From contig NZ_CP104877.1 of assembly GCF_025452095.1 (NCBI RefSeq), positions 3,658,001 through 3,722,000 on the forward strand: DNA of 64,000 bases. Direction: 5' to 3'. The translations under genes were made by a program, and so were the position numbers. Every line of letters begins with the position of its first letter. Positions within the stretch are counted from its first letter, which is position 1. This document shows, piece after piece, positions 15,226-27,795 of this stretch. The DNA comes from Paenarthrobacter sp. JL.01a. GTDB lineage: Bacteria; Actinomycetota; Actinomycetes; Actinomycetales; Micrococcaceae. Below the pieces are notes generated by a model. It was not told the DNA's origin and made no database searches. It was given only the letters and a program-made list of their open reading frames with translations.

Positions 15226-15981
15226 TTAGTTTTGGTTGAGCTCCGCGGAGATCGCCTTGGCAGCCTCGCGCAGCATGGGCACGGCCCGGTCGGCGAAGCT
15301 CTGGTCCACACGGGTGATCGGGCCGGAAACGGAGATGGCCGTAGGAGTCGGAGCATTCGGCACGGCCATGGCGAAGCATCGCACGCCGAGTTCCTGCTCT
15401 TCCTCGTCAATGGAGTAGCCACGTTCGCGGATGAGTTTCAGGTCAGCCAGCAGGGAGTCAATGTCCCCGATGCTCTTCGCCGTGGGGGTGGGCATGCCGG
15501 TGCGGGCAACGATGCCGCGGACCTGGTCGTCGTCCAGCTGGGCCAGGATGGCTTTGCCCACGCCGGTGTCATGCGTGTGGGCGCGGCGGCCGACCTCGGT
15601 GAACATGCGCATGGAGTGCATGGAAGGAACCTGGGCCACGTAGATGACCATGTCGGAATCAAGGACGGCCATGTTGGAGGTTTCGCCGAGCCGCTCCACG
15701 AGGGTCTTCAGCTGCGGACGGGCCACGGCGCCGAGCTGCTTGCTGGCACCTTCGCCCAGGCGGATGAGCCTCGGGCCCAGGGCGTAGCGGCGGTTGGGCA
15801 GCTGCCGGATGTAGCCCAGCGACACCAGCGTGCGCAGCAACCGGTGGATGGTGGGCAGGGGCAGGTCAGTGGACGACGAAAGTTCGCTCAGGGTGACATC
15901 GCCGCCCGCGTCCGTGATCAGTTCCAACAGTTCAAAGACGCGCTCAACGGACTGCACGCCTCCGGAGGCCTTTTCAGCCAT
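15226..15981 (-). CDS. IclR family transcriptional regulator
   Basis: A 251-residue regulator. Residues about 8-65 are the winged helix (VQSVERVFELLELI, LSELSSSTDLPLPTIHRLLRTLVSLGYI), and about 75-251 the effector domain (HTHDTGVGKAILAQL, DEEEQELGVRCFAMAVPN). Relatives such as AllR respond to glyoxylate or allantoin pathway intermediates. It diverges from the malic enzyme/malate synthase/ureidoglycine aminohydrolase operon and lies next to the urate genes, so it is the natural candidate regulator of the region. Effector and targets are inferred. Confidence 0.88.
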   Translation of the reverse strand: MAEKASGGVQSVERVFELLELITDAGGDVTLSELSSSTDLPLPTIHRLLRTLVSLGYIRQLPNRRYALGPRLIRLGEGASKQLGAVARPQLKTLVERLGETSNMAVLDSDMVIYVAQVPSMHSMRMFTEVGRRAHTHDTGVGKAILAQLDDDQVRGIVARTGMPTPTAKSIGDIDSLLADLKLIRERGYSIDEEEQELGVRCFAMAVPNAPTPTAISVSGPITRVDQSFADRAVPMLREAAKAISAELNQN

Positions 15982-16202
15982 TCCCTTGTCTCCAATGACT
16001 CAGATTCCGACAACTCTTATCCGCATCGTGAAAAGAATTGCTTAGAACACCCAAGATACAGCACGGGGCGCACCTCCGCGATGACACCGAACATGACCAA
16101 GCAAGGGGTTGTGTTTCCACTTTGTAGATAATAATATCCATAATACGAAAACATTCAGTTTGGAACGGCGGCCCGGGAACGGGCCTTACAGGAGGAATTT
16201 CA
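15982..16202. promoter_or_regulatory. Divergent promoter region, IclR / malic enzyme operon
   Basis: AT-rich core at 16115-16155 (TTTGTAGATAATAATATCC and ATAATACGAAAACATT) fits a promoter for the plus-strand operon. It includes a half-site ATACGAAAA of the palindrome seen at 7606-7622. An excellent AGGAGG ribosome site (16190-16195) precedes the malic enzyme ATG. Confidence 0.5.
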
Positions 16203-17603
<1,401 letters not shown>

Positions 17604-17637
17604 TACCGGCGCATACAAGAAAAAGGAATCCGCTCAC

Positions 17638-19235
<1,598 letters not shown>

Positions 19236-19236
<1 letters not shown>

Positions 19237-20498
19237 TGAGTTCACTTTCCTCTTCCGATCTGGCCCACATCGAGGACCAGCTCGCCGCCACGGACCAGTT
19301 GCTCGACCGCAACTACCCCGGCGACGACGGTTCCCGCCAGCCCATCCACACCGTCTACGTGCCGGCCGACCGCTTTACACCCACCTTTGTGGCTGATTGG
19401 GGCGCCCAGGCACTGGCGACGGCGGAGGCACACGGCGGCCTCGAAAAGCTGGGACAGCTGCTGGGCCAGGAGCCCGACCTGGCTGCCGCTGTCGCGGCCC
19501 GGGTTGCTTCCAAGCTCGCTTCCGAGCCCATCGAGGACCTGCGTTTGGACTTCGAGGACGGTTACGGCGACCGTGGCGATGAGGCAGAAGACGCCGACGT
19601 CGTTGCTGCCGCCAAGGCCGTTGCTGCTGCGGTTGCGGCCGGAACGGCTCCGCCCTTCATCGGCATCCGCTTCAAGTGCTTCGAGGCACCCACCCGGGCA
19701 CGTGGCCTGCGCACGCTGGACTTGTTCGTTACCACTCTGGCTGAGGCCGGAGAGCTCCCCGAAGGGCTGATCCTCACCCTGCCCAAGGTCACCACGGTGG
19801 CCCAGGTCCAGGCCATGGACTACGCGGTCTCCCGCCTCGAGGAAGTCCTCGGGCTCCCCGCCGGACGGCTCCGCTTCGAGGTGCAGGTGGAAACCCCGCA
19901 GCTCATCCTCGGCGCCGACGGAACCTCCCCCGTGGCACAGCTCCCGCACGTGGTCCCCGGCCGCATCAGCGCCCTGCACTACGGAACCTACGACTACAGC
20001 GCCTCACTGGGCATCTCCGCGGAATACCAGTCCATGGAACATCCCGTGGCCGACTTCGCCAAGGAAGTCATGCAGCTCGCCGTAGCCGGCACAGGCATCC
20101 GACTCTCCGACGGATCCACCAACATCATCCCCGTGGGTGACGCAGTGGAAGACGCCTGGAAGCTGCACGGCCGTTTGGTCCGTCGCTCCCTGGAAAACGG
20201 CTACTACCAGGGTTGGGATCTCCACGCCGCCCAGCTCCCCAGCCGTTTCTCGGCGTCGTACGCTTTCTACCGTGAAGGCCTGCCGGCCGCGGCGCTGCGC
20301 CTGCGCAACTACGTCGAGCGGACCGAAGGCGGCGTCATGGACGAGCCCGCCACCGCCCGTGCCCTGGCCGGCTTCGTCCTCCGCGGCGTCCAGTGCGGCG
20401 CAGTGGGGACCGACGAGGTAAAGGCGCTTGCCGGCGTCGAACTTCCGCAGCTGACCGCACTGGCGCACCCGCGGCTGGCACAACCGACTTCCCACTGA
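19236..20498 (+). CDS. DUF6986-type aldolase/citrate lyase-like protein
   Basis: A 420-residue protein that resembles the HpcH/HpaI and CitE-like TIM-barrel family (DUF6986). LRLDFEDGYGDRGDEAED contains the acidic metal-binding cluster, GIRFKCFEAP and RLRFEVQVETPQ are barrel strands with the conserved Arg and Glu, and ISALHYGTYDYSASLG follows. The family cleaves or forms C-C bonds using CoA esters or 2-keto acids. It is translationally coupled to malate synthase (one-base overlap) and followed 14 bases later by ureidoglycine aminohydrolase, so a role in glyoxylate or ureidoglycolate metabolism is likely, but the reaction is unknown. Confidence 0.8.
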
Positions 20499-20512
20499 TT
20501 AGGAGCACCTTG

Positions 20513-21325
20513 ATGGGCAACTATTACTACCCGACCGGTGGCTTGCCGCCGCAGACCCACCTCACGACCGAGCGGGCCATCGTCACCGAGGCCTACACCG
20601 TGATCCCCAAGGGCGTGCTCACGGACATCGTGACCAGCAACCTTCCGGGCTTCACCAACACGCGGTCCTGGATCATCGCACGGCCGATCTCCGGCTTCGC
20701 CACCACGTTCTCGCAGCTGATCGTGGAGATCGCTCCGGGCGGCGGCGCTCCCAAGGCTGAGTTTGAGCCCGGCGTCGAAGGCGTTGTTTTCGTCACCAAG
20801 GGCCAGCTCAACCTGACCCTCGACGGCGAACTGCACCACCTCGAAGAAGGCGGCTACGCCTACCTTGCGGCAGGTGCGGAGTGGGGCGTGGAGAACGTCT
20901 CCGACGACATCGTCTCCTACCACTGGATCCGCAAGGCCTACGAGCGGCTCGAGGGCTACGAAGCCAAGTCCTTCGTCACCAACGAGAAGGACATCGAGCC
21001 CACGTCCATGCCGGACACCAACGACGTTTGGAAGACCACTCGCTTCACGGATTCCAGCGACCTCGCGCACGACATGCAGGTCAACATCGTCACCTTCCAG
21101 CCCGGCGGCGTGATCCCCTTCCCGGAGACCCACGTCATGGAACACGGCCTGTACGTCCTGGAGGGCAAGGCCATGTACTTGCTCAACAACGACTGGGTCG
21201 AGGTGGAGGCCGGCGACTTCATGTGGCTGCGCGCGTTCTGCCCGCAGGCTTGCTATGCGGGCGGCCCGGGCGAGTTCCGGTACCTGCTGTACAAGGACAT
21301 GAACCGCCAGGTGAAGCTCACCTAA
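20513..21325 (+). CDS. allE: (S)-ureidoglycine aminohydrolase, bicupin
   Basis: Releases ammonia from (S)-ureidoglycine to give ureidoglycolate. The 270-residue bicupin resembles E. coli AllE/YlbA: N-terminal YYYPTGGLPPQT, cupin 1 (AEFEPGVEGVVFVTKG) and cupin 2 (FPETHVMEHGLYVLEGKAMYLLNNDW), the second with the metal-binding E/H/H residues, and the tail GPGEFRYLLYKDMNR. The ATG at 20513 follows AGGAGC at good spacing; the open frame extends upstream only inside the previous gene. Last gene of the operon. It shows that the allantoin route here runs through allantoate amidohydrolase, encoded elsewhere. Confidence 0.9.
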   Translation: MGNYYYPTGGLPPQTHLTTERAIVTEAYTVIPKGVLTDIVTSNLPGFTNTRSWIIARPISGFATTFSQLIVEIAPGGGAPKAEFEPGVEGVVFVTKGQLNLTLDGELHHLEEGGYAYLAAGAEWGVENVSDDIVSYHWIRKAYERLEGYEAKSFVTNEKDIEPTSMPDTNDVWKTTRFTDSSDLAHDMQVNIVTFQPGGVIPFPETHVMEHGLYVLEGKAMYLLNNDWVEVEAGDFMWLRAFCPQACYAGGPGEFRYLLYKDMNRQVKLT

Positions 21326-21338
21326 CCTTTGGTCTGAC

Positions 21339-21411
21339 GCCGAAATCGCCGGAACGCTGCCAGTTCGTCTGGAGTTTTCCGGCGATTTCGTCGTTTTCCG
21401 GCGATTTCGGC
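21339..21411. repeat. Dispersed palindrome family A, copy 3
   Basis: Perfect 16-base outer arms GCCGAAATCGCCGGAA (21339-21354) and its inverse (21396-21411), with an extra TTTTCCGGCGATTTCG unit (21375-21390) between. It lies between the convergent ureidoglycine aminohydrolase gene and the small membrane protein gene and can end both. Confidence 0.75.
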
Positions 21412-21422
21412 AGCGGCGGTTG

Positions 21423-21722
21423 TCAGCTCCGGCGACGACCAACGGCGAGCCCGGCCCGGAAGGCGAGGACCAACAGGCCCAGCACGGTCACGGTGAGGCC
21501 GATCTGCGTCCCCTGGCTGACCATGGTTACCCCGTTACCCAGGAAGAGCACGTCGCTCAACGGCGCATAGGCAACGAATCCAAAGTCCGTAGTCTGGTTG
21601 TTCCACGCCACGATCAGCCCGACAATCACCGCGATCAGCGCCAACAAAGGCACGACGACGGCGGTCGCTTTGCTGGCAGGCTGCGGTGAGTTGTGTTCCC
21701 CAAGTGTGTTGTTGTCCCCCAT
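21423..21722 (-). CDS. Small two-helix membrane protein, 99 residues
   Basis: Unrecognised. Residues about 18-41 (TAVVVPLLALIAVIVGLIVAW) and about 72-92 (IGLTVTVLGLLVLAFRAGLAV) are membrane segments, and the tail GRRRS would face the cytoplasm. The ATG at 21722 has no clear ribosome site; the message may be leaderless. The loop between the helices (NQTTDFGFVAYAPLSDVLFLG) would be outside the cell. Confidence 0.65.
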   Translation of the reverse strand: MGDNNTLGEHNSPQPASKATAVVVPLLALIAVIVGLIVAWNNQTTDFGFVAYAPLSDVLFLGNGVTMVSQGTQIGLTVTVLGLLVLAFRAGLAVGRRRS

Positions 21723-21751
21723 GCGTGCAAGCCTAACCCGGCGCGCCGCGC

Positions 21752-21825
21752 CGCGATCGCGGGAACGCTGCGACTTCGCAGGGAAGGTTCCAGCGATTTC
21801 GTGGCTTTCCAGCGAATTCGCGGGC
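21752..21825. repeat. Dispersed palindrome family A, copy 4 (diverged)
   Basis: CGCGATCGCGGGAACG at the left, an internal ACTTCGCAGGGAAGGTTCC, and two right-hand units (TTCCAGCGATTTCG and TTTCCAGCGAATTCGCG). Same layout as copies 1-3 but with more mismatches. It lies in the divergent promoter region of the small membrane protein and the DinB-like gene, so here it is not a terminator. Confidence 0.6.
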
Positions 21826-21890
21826 AGCATGGCCGAGTTCGCGGGAACACTGCGAGAACCGCGGGCAAGACAATTCGGTAGAGTGCACGC

Positions 21891-22475
21891 ATGGATGACA
21901 AAGCAACGTTGCTCAACTATCTCCGAACCCGCCGCCAGGACCTTCTCGGCAAAGTCGAGGGCCTCAGCGAATACGATGCCCGTCGGCCCATGACGCCCAC
22001 GGGAACCAATCTGCTGGGCTTGGTGAAACATGTGGCCAGCGTGGAGCTCGGCTACTTTGGGGAGACGTTCGGACGCCCCAACGGACGCGATCTCCCCTGG
22101 TACGACGACAACGCCGAGCCGGACGCCGACATGTGGGTCCCGGCAGACGAGAGCATGCAGGACATCATCGACCTCCACCACTTCTCCGCCAAACGCAGCG
22201 ACGAAACCATCGAGGCACTCCCCCTGGACGCCCCGGGCGTGGTCCCGTGGTGGTCCGAGGAAAAGAAGAATGTCACCCTGCACCAGATCCTGGTCCACAT
22301 GTGCGTTGAGACGGCCCGCCATGCAGGCCACGCAGACATCATCCGCGAACTCATTGACGGCCAGGCCGGGCAAAGGCCAAATGACCCCAACATCCCTGAA
22401 CGAACGGCAAACGAACTGGCCGCCCACCGTCAGCGCATTGAAGAAGCTGCCCTGGAAGCAGACGGACGGCCTTAG
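21891..22475 (+). CDS. DinB family protein (DUF664)
   Basis: A 194-residue four-helix protein of the DinB/DUF664 superfamily. Metal-binding histidines are expected at H47 (LGLVKHVASVE), in the VHMCVETARHAGHAD segment (two His three residues apart), and nearby. Members include bacillithiol- or mycothiol-dependent transferases and many uncharacterised stress proteins. No neighbour gives a clue to substrate. Confidence 0.85.
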   Translation: MDDKATLLNYLRTRRQDLLGKVEGLSEYDARRPMTPTGTNLLGLVKHVASVELGYFGETFGRPNGRDLPWYDDNAEPDADMWVPADESMQDIIDLHHFSAKRSDETIEALPLDAPGVVPWWSEEKKNVTLHQILVHMCVETARHAGHADIIRELIDGQAGQRPNDPNIPERTANELAAHRQRIEEAALEADGRP

Positions 22476-22644
22476 CGAACCCTCAAACTCCCCTGCCCGC
22501 CGCCACGCAAACTTGATGCGAAATTGAGCGAATCGAAAAGGTTCCTTGATGTAGCGGCGCCACGCTGGAATCAAACGGAAGACCAAACCAGAGGCCCTCC
22601 GACAACGAATTTCCGGTATGGAACACAACGATGTGGGGGACCCA

Positions 22645-23118
22645 ATGGAACAGTCAGCAGCCTTGGACGACGTAGTAGCCGTGAAGGGCATCATCCAGGA
22701 CCAGAACCCCGTGGACTTCTACGCTTTGGGGGTTGCGGGATGCATCGACCGGCTCGCCGCACCGCTCCGCCGCGCCGGGGTCACCGTCCACTGGCAGACT
22801 CCCCACCACGGCATCGAGATCTCGTCCTCCGCTGCGGCCCTGCTCTACCACGTGGCGCAGGAAGCCTTCAGCAACACGTTGAACTATGCCAACGCCACCG
22901 AGCTGACCGTCCGCCTCAACGCCGTCTACCACGGGATCCAACTCACCATCACTGACGATGGCGACGGCTTCGAGATCCACGCGGCACCGAGTGGTCGCCG
23001 GCACGGTTTCGGGCTGCTGCTGATGTCCATCGCAGTTCACGACGCCGGCGGGACAGTCGACATCGACTCCAGCGTTGGGCGGGGCACCAGCGTGCGGGTG
23101 ACGCTGCCGCTGGATTGA
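22645..23118 (+). CDS. Stand-alone histidine kinase ATPase domain protein
   Basis: About 157 residues, consisting almost only of a HATPase_c domain of the NarL-class kinases: N box EAFSNTLNYANAT, G1 box DDGDGFE, G2 box HGFGLLLMSIAV, and the final GRGTSVRVTLPL. There is no sensor, membrane or phospho-acceptor His domain and no response regulator nearby. I chose the ATG at 22645 after GGGGGA; an in-frame ATG at 22618 would add nine residues. It could be an anti-sigma-like kinase, a cut-down kinase or a partner for a distant protein. Confidence 0.7.
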   Translation: MEQSAALDDVVAVKGIIQDQNPVDFYALGVAGCIDRLAAPLRRAGVTVHWQTPHHGIEISSSAAALLYHVAQEAFSNTLNYANATELTVRLNAVYHGIQLTITDDGDGFEIHAAPSGRRHGFGLLLMSIAVHDAGGTVDIDSSVGRGTSVRVTLPLD

Positions 23119-23225
23119 GTCCGATTTGGGACCTTTAACGGGTACCTGCCCCATGGAACAACTAACGATCCGGACGTATTCTGTAGCTACTTTTCAGCCT
23201 GGCATCCCTACGGATTGGCACGAAA

Positions 23226-25406
23226 ATGGCGCGGAACAACAAAGGACCACTGGGTCTGGGCAAGGTCCTGTTCAGAGTCCTGGCGTTTTTCGTCGTGAGC
23301 CTGCTCTGCGGGGTGTTGATCTCCGGCTTCGTGGTCCCCGTGGTCGCCTTCACCAGTACCACTGTGGGTGGATCCATTGGCTTCTACGAAAGCCTGCCCA
23401 GCGAACTGGATGTGGAATCGCCCTCCCTTTCCAGCAAGGTGGTCACCGCAGACGGCCAACTCATCGCCACGTTCTACGCGGAGAACCGGGTCAAGGTCCC
23501 GCTCGAGGACATGTCACCCTTCATCCGCGAAGCGATTGTGGCCGTCGAAGACAGCCGCTTCTACGAGCACGCTGGTGTTGATGCGCACGGCATCATGCGG
23601 GCCCTGACCTCAAACCTCACCAAGGGAACCAAACAAGGTGCATCCACGCTGACGCAGCAGTACGTGACCAATGTGCTGAACGAATCACGGTTGTCGCAAG
23701 GGCGCCCCGAGGACGTAGTACTCAGCGGCGAGAAAACGGTGGGTGACAAGCTGCGCGAGATCAAGCTTGCCTTGGAGCTGGAGAAGCGCTTCACCAAGGA
23801 CCAGATCCTCGAGGGTTACCTGAACATCGTGTTCTTCAACCGGAATGCCTATGGCATCGAAGCGGCGTCACGGTACTTCTTCAGCACCTCCGCCGCGGAC
23901 CTGACGCTGCCCCAGGCGGCATTGCTGGCCGGACTGGTCAACGGACCCAGCATCTACGACCCCACCGTCGACCCCGCCGCGGCGTTGGCCCGCCGGAACC
24001 TGGTGCTCGACCGCATGCTGGAACAGGGAAAGATCACAGCGGTTGACCATGGCGTGGCGGTGGCCACTCCCGTGGTGTTGAACATTACGCCCTCCTTGCA
24101 AGGCTGCGCCGGAGCCGCGATCGCCACCTATTTCTGTGATTACGTATCGCACCTCATCCTCAACGACGAGGCCTACGGTGATACGGTCCAGGACCGTGAG
24201 CGGCTGCTGTACCGAGGCGGACTCACCATCACCACCACCTTGGACAGCAGGCTGCAGGCAGTCGCACAGCAACAGGTGGACGCCTCCGCCGGTGATAATC
24301 CGGACAAGTGGGGCGCTGCCATGACCACGGTGCAGCCCGGCACGGGCAAGATCCTGGCAATGGCACAAAACACCGTCTTCGTTCCCCAGGACGGAAAGTT
24401 CGATACCCAGCTGAACTTCAACGTCGACGCCAAGGATGAGAACGGCTACGACCTCAACGGCGCCGGCGGTTTCCAGCCCGGATCCACCATGAAGCCGTTC
24501 ATTTATGCGGAGTGGCTCAACGAAGGCAAGAACCCCACTGCTGTGGTGGATGCCTCCCGGAGGGTCTACCCCGTCGGCTTCCCCTGGCGTTCCAGCTGTG
24601 GCAAGGTCCTGGGAGGCTACAGCACAGCCCAAAAGGCGCAGAACCTCGGCGCCGATGACGATCTCCAGAACAACGACCCCGGATACTACCGCCCCATGCC
24701 CATCAACTACGGCCTTTACAACTCCATAAACACAGCAACCTTCGCGACGGCAGCGCAGCTGGACTTCTGCGGAATCCAGCGCATGGTGGACACTGTTGGC
24801 CTCCACAGCGGATTGGATAACGCACCGATCAACATGCACCAGATCGGCAACCTCCTGGGTTCCATCGGCGTCGCGCCTGTCGTCCTGGCGAGCGCCTACG
24901 CGACCTTCGCCAACGACGGCACCTACTGCAAGCCCATCGCCATCACGGAAATCAGCGACGCCCAGGGCAGGGAATATGAAGCCCAAACGCCCGACTGCCG
25001 CGACGCCGTCAAACCCGCCGTAGCGCGGGGCGTCAACGCCGTCCTGCAGGATGTGCTCAAGCTTGGTTCCGGCGTCTATATCGAACCGAAGGTCCAAAGC
25101 AGGGTTCCGGTAGCGGCCAAGACTGGGACGTCCAACAACAATGGGGCCACGTGGGTGGCCGGTTACACCACGACGCTCGCCACGGCGTCGTTCTTTGGAG
25201 ACACGACGGCGGGACAACAGCGGGCGGGTCAGAACGTCACCATCAACGGAAAGTTCTACAAGTCCTTGGACGGCTACATGATCGCCGGCCCGCAGTGGGC
25301 CAACTACATGATGGAAGCCACCGCCCTCTACCCGAGCGGGCCCTTCCCGGCACCAGCTCCCCCGCCCGCGCCACAGCCCGGTACCGGCCCGACTACCGCA
25401 CGGTAA
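23226..25406 (+). CDS. Class A penicillin-binding protein (transglycosylase/transpeptidase)
   Basis: Builds and cross-links peptidoglycan at the outer face of the membrane. The 726-residue protein has a membrane anchor (residues about 15-45). Its GT51 domain carries E108 in VEDSRFYEHAG, then GASTLTQQYV and EGYLNIVFF. The transpeptidase domain follows, with the SxxK motif in GSTMKPF, SIN in YNSINTATF and KTGTS. The tail is Pro-rich (PAPAPPPAPQPG). No PASTA domain is present. Length and motifs are complete, so it should be active. Single-gene unit. Confidence 0.93.
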   Translation: MARNNKGPLGLGKVLFRVLAFFVVSLLCGVLISGFVVPVVAFTSTTVGGSIGFYESLPSELDVESPSLSSKVVTADGQLIATFYAENRVKVPLEDMSPFIREAIVAVEDSRFYEHAGVDAHGIMRALTSNLTKGTKQGASTLTQQYVTNVLNESRLSQGRPEDVVLSGEKTVGDKLREIKLALELEKRFTKDQILEGYLNIVFFNRNAYGIEAASRYFFSTSAADLTLPQAALLAGLVNGPSIYDPTVDPAAALARRNLVLDRMLEQGKITAVDHGVAVATPVVLNITPSLQGCAGAAIATYFCDYVSHLILNDEAYGDTVQDRERLLYRGGLTITTTLDSRLQAVAQQQVDASAGDNPDKWGAAMTTVQPGTGKILAMAQNTVFVPQDGKFDTQLNFNVDAKDENGYDLNGAGGFQPGSTMKPFIYAEWLNEGKNPTAVVDASRRVYPVGFPWRSSCGKVLGGYSTAQKAQNLGADDDLQNNDPGYYRPMPINYGLYNSINTATFATAAQLDFCGIQRMVDTVGLHSGLDNAPINMHQIGNLLGSIGVAPVVLASAYATFANDGTYCKPIAITEISDAQGREYEAQTPDCRDAVKPAVARGVNAVLQDVLKLGSGVYIEPKVQSRVPVAAKTGTSNNNGATWVAGYTTTLATASFFGDTTAGQQRAGQNVTINGKFYKSLDGYMIAGPQWANYMMEATALYPSGPFPAPAPPPAPQPGTGPTTAR

Positions 25407-25475
25407 GCCGGGAGCCCCTGCGTTGCGGGGCCTGCTCTGCGCCCCAAGGTGTCTCCCAAGCACGCACAGCAGGCC

Positions 25476-26213
25476 TCACAACCAGCGTGCGTACCGCTGT
25501 GTGAAGTTCCGGAGCACCCGCATGGGTTCCATCACGGACGATTCCCGGGCAGCTGCAATGAGCGCATCGGCTTCGTGGGGCGGAAAGTACCCTGCGTTCT
25601 TGTAGATATTGATTCGGGTTATGAGGCCATCGGCATCCAGCTCGGGATGGAATTGAGTGGCGTAGAGGTTGTTCTTGATCCGGAACATGTGAACCGGGCA
25701 CGCCGCTGAGCTCGCCAGCAACACCGCGTGGCCCGGGAGTTTGCTGCAGGCCTCTTTGTGCCCCACGAATGCATCGAAGGTCGATGGGACACCCTGCAGC
25801 AGGGGGTCCCGCTCCCCTTCAAGGGTCAGACTGATCTCCGTGGCGCCCACCGGTTCACCGAAGCGGCGGTCGATGAGTGCCCCTTGGTGAACTCCCAACG
25901 TCCCGACGCCGTAGCAGGCACCCAGGAACGGGAAGTCCTCAGCCACGATCCGGTCCAGCAGGGCGGAGAGCTCAGCTTCGACACGAATCTGGTCAGGACT
26001 CTTGTCCTCCACAGGGTCGCTGGAAGTGTAGGGGCTTCCACCGACGATGACGCCGGAATAGTCCGCCAGGTCGATAGGCGGCATGGGATTGGATTCCAGG
26101 CGGACACGGACAAGCTGGGACGCATCCAGTCCGCAATAACGCAGGTACGCCTGGTACTCGTCATCGGCTGCGGCGTCTTCGGCCCGGGTGGCCAGCAGGA
26201 GAAACGGCTTCAC
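25476..26213 (-). CDS. Class I glutamine amidotransferase (GMP synthase-like)
   Basis: A 245-residue stand-alone GATase1 protein. The nucleophile Cys lies in FLGACYGVG, and the His/Glu pair in ATQFHPELD; VIVGGSPYTSSDP forms the oxyanion region. It resembles the GuaA-glutaminase-like proteins that often serve as glutaminases of unknown target. I chose the GTG at 26213 (VKPFLLLATRAED) because the family N-terminus begins there; the longer open frame upstream would overlap the MFS promoter. It is transcribed divergently from the MFS gene. Confidence 0.8.
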   Translation of the reverse strand: MKPFLLLATRAEDAAADDEYQAYLRYCGLDASQLVRVRLESNPMPPIDLADYSGVIVGGSPYTSSDPVEDKSPDQIRVEAELSALLDRIVAEDFPFLGACYGVGTLGVHQGALIDRRFGEPVGATEISLTLEGERDPLLQGVPSTFDAFVGHKEACSKLPGHAVLLASSAACPVHMFRIKNNLYATQFHPELDADGLITRINIYKNAGYFPPHEADALIAAARESSVMEPMRVLRNFTQRYARWL

Positions 26214-26357
26214 AGGCCCAGTGTGCGGGAGGTCGCCCGCAGATTCCAAGTGCGTGGGTAAGTCTGACAGACACTCCCTCCGCGGGCCAACGTTGCGTAG
26301 CGTTGTGATTGTTCGCGCTAACGCCCCGAAACGCGACCCACACCAAAGGAGACGTCT

Positions 26358-27620
26358 TTGACGCAGGACCCTGCCGCGGCAGACACCCAGCAAGCGCCCA
26401 AGCCGGAGGAGGCGACATCCCGGGACCAGTCAGCAAGCCACCGGCCAGCCAAGATCCCTTGGGGTGGCCTGTTGGTGCTTGCAGCTGCCGGCTTCACGGC
26501 GGTGACAACGGAACTCCTGCCCTCCGGGTTGCTGCCCCAGATCAGCCGGGACCTGGGCGTGGAGGAATCAGCCGTAGGTTCACTGACGGCGGTATACGCG
26601 GCCATTATCGTGTTCACGGCCCTGCCCCTCTCGCGGTTCCTGGCCGGAAGGGTGCCCCGGAAAACCCTGCTGATAGCCACCGTCCTGGCGTTTGCCCTGA
26701 GCAATGTCCTGCTGGCGTTGAGCCCCGCCCTGGGTTGGGCCATCGGCGCCAGGCTCCTTGGCGGCATCGCACACGGCATGCTGTGGTCCAGCATGGCGCC
26801 CTACGTGGCACGGATCGTTCCTGCCCACTCGGTGGGCAAGTCGATGGCGGTAGTGTTCAGCGGCAACAGCATTGCGCTCGCCGTGGGTGCTCCGATCGGC
26901 ACGCTCATGGGATCGCTGATGACGTGGCGGGCTTCCTTCCTGGTTCTGGCGGGTGTGGGTGTTCTCCTGGCGGTGTTGGCGTTCTGGCTTCTTCCGGGAG
27001 CACACGATCAGGGCAGCCGGAATGCTCCGTCGCTGCGGGCTGCAATGAAACTGCCGGGTGTGGTCGCCATCGCCATCGCCTGGCCCCTGCTGTTACTGGC
27101 CCATTTCACGCTCTTCACCTACGTTGCGCCGTTCCTGCTCGCATCAGGTCTTCCTGAATCCGCCACAAGCCTGTCCCTCTCCGTGGTGGGAGTGGCCAGC
27201 CTGGTGGGCATCTGGATTGCCGGCATGACCGCTGACTCGCACCCGCGGCGTTCGGTGATTGCCGCCGTCGTACTTTTGACGCTGTCTTTCGCCCTGCTGC
27301 CGGCGCTGGGTGGCACCTGGGTGGGCGCGTTCGGCCTGATGACGTTGTGGGGCATCGCGTTCGGCGCGGTGGGCATCTACAACCAGGCGGCGATCCTGCG
27401 CGCGGGCGGAGAGCACAAGGACGCTGCCAACGGTCTCACGGTTGTGACCATCCAACTGGGCATCGCTGTCGGCGCTGTGTACGGCGCGTTCGCCTTGACG
27501 AGCCTCGGCGCCCAACTGGTTCCGCTGGCAGCTGCGGTTCCGACGGCGATAGCGCTGGCGATCATCATCGCCAGCCGCCGCGGCGGCTATCCTGCGGGGC
27601 CGCGGGAGAAGCGCCGTTAA
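26358..27620 (+). CDS. MFS transporter, drug/sugar efflux type
   Basis: A 420-residue major facilitator with 12 predicted helices after a polar tail of about 32 residues. The motif A region between helices 2 and 3 reads RFLAGRVPRKTLL, and helix 5 holds a motif C-like GNSIALAVGAPIGTLMG, which fits the AraJ/YdhP-like exporters. Start is a TTG at 26358, supported by AAGGAGA at 26346-26352. Substrate unknown. Confidence 0.85.
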   Translation: MTQDPAAADTQQAPKPEEATSRDQSASHRPAKIPWGGLLVLAAAGFTAVTTELLPSGLLPQISRDLGVEESAVGSLTAVYAAIIVFTALPLSRFLAGRVPRKTLLIATVLAFALSNVLLALSPALGWAIGARLLGGIAHGMLWSSMAPYVARIVPAHSVGKSMAVVFSGNSIALAVGAPIGTLMGSLMTWRASFLVLAGVGVLLAVLAFWLLPGAHDQGSRNAPSLRAAMKLPGVVAIAIAWPLLLLAHFTLFTYVAPFLLASGLPESATSLSLSVVGVASLVGIWIAGMTADSHPRRSVIAAVVLLTLSFALLPALGGTWVGAFGLMTLWGIAFGAVGIYNQAAILRAGGEHKDAANGLTVVTIQLGIAVGAVYGAFALTSLGAQLVPLAAAVPTAIALAIIIASRRGGYPAGPREKRR

Positions 27621-27795
27621 CATCCTTGAAACATGCCAGTGACCTGATCTTCACGAACCGGAGATTTCTGTAACTTACCTGCAACTTTGCTCTTCTGAGT
27701 CGGAAACATAGCTCACCGAATATTGATCGGGGGGGCTAGCGAGGGCCGGATACGTCCAGCCCGTTTCGGACAGGCTTGATAAGAAGGGAACGCAG

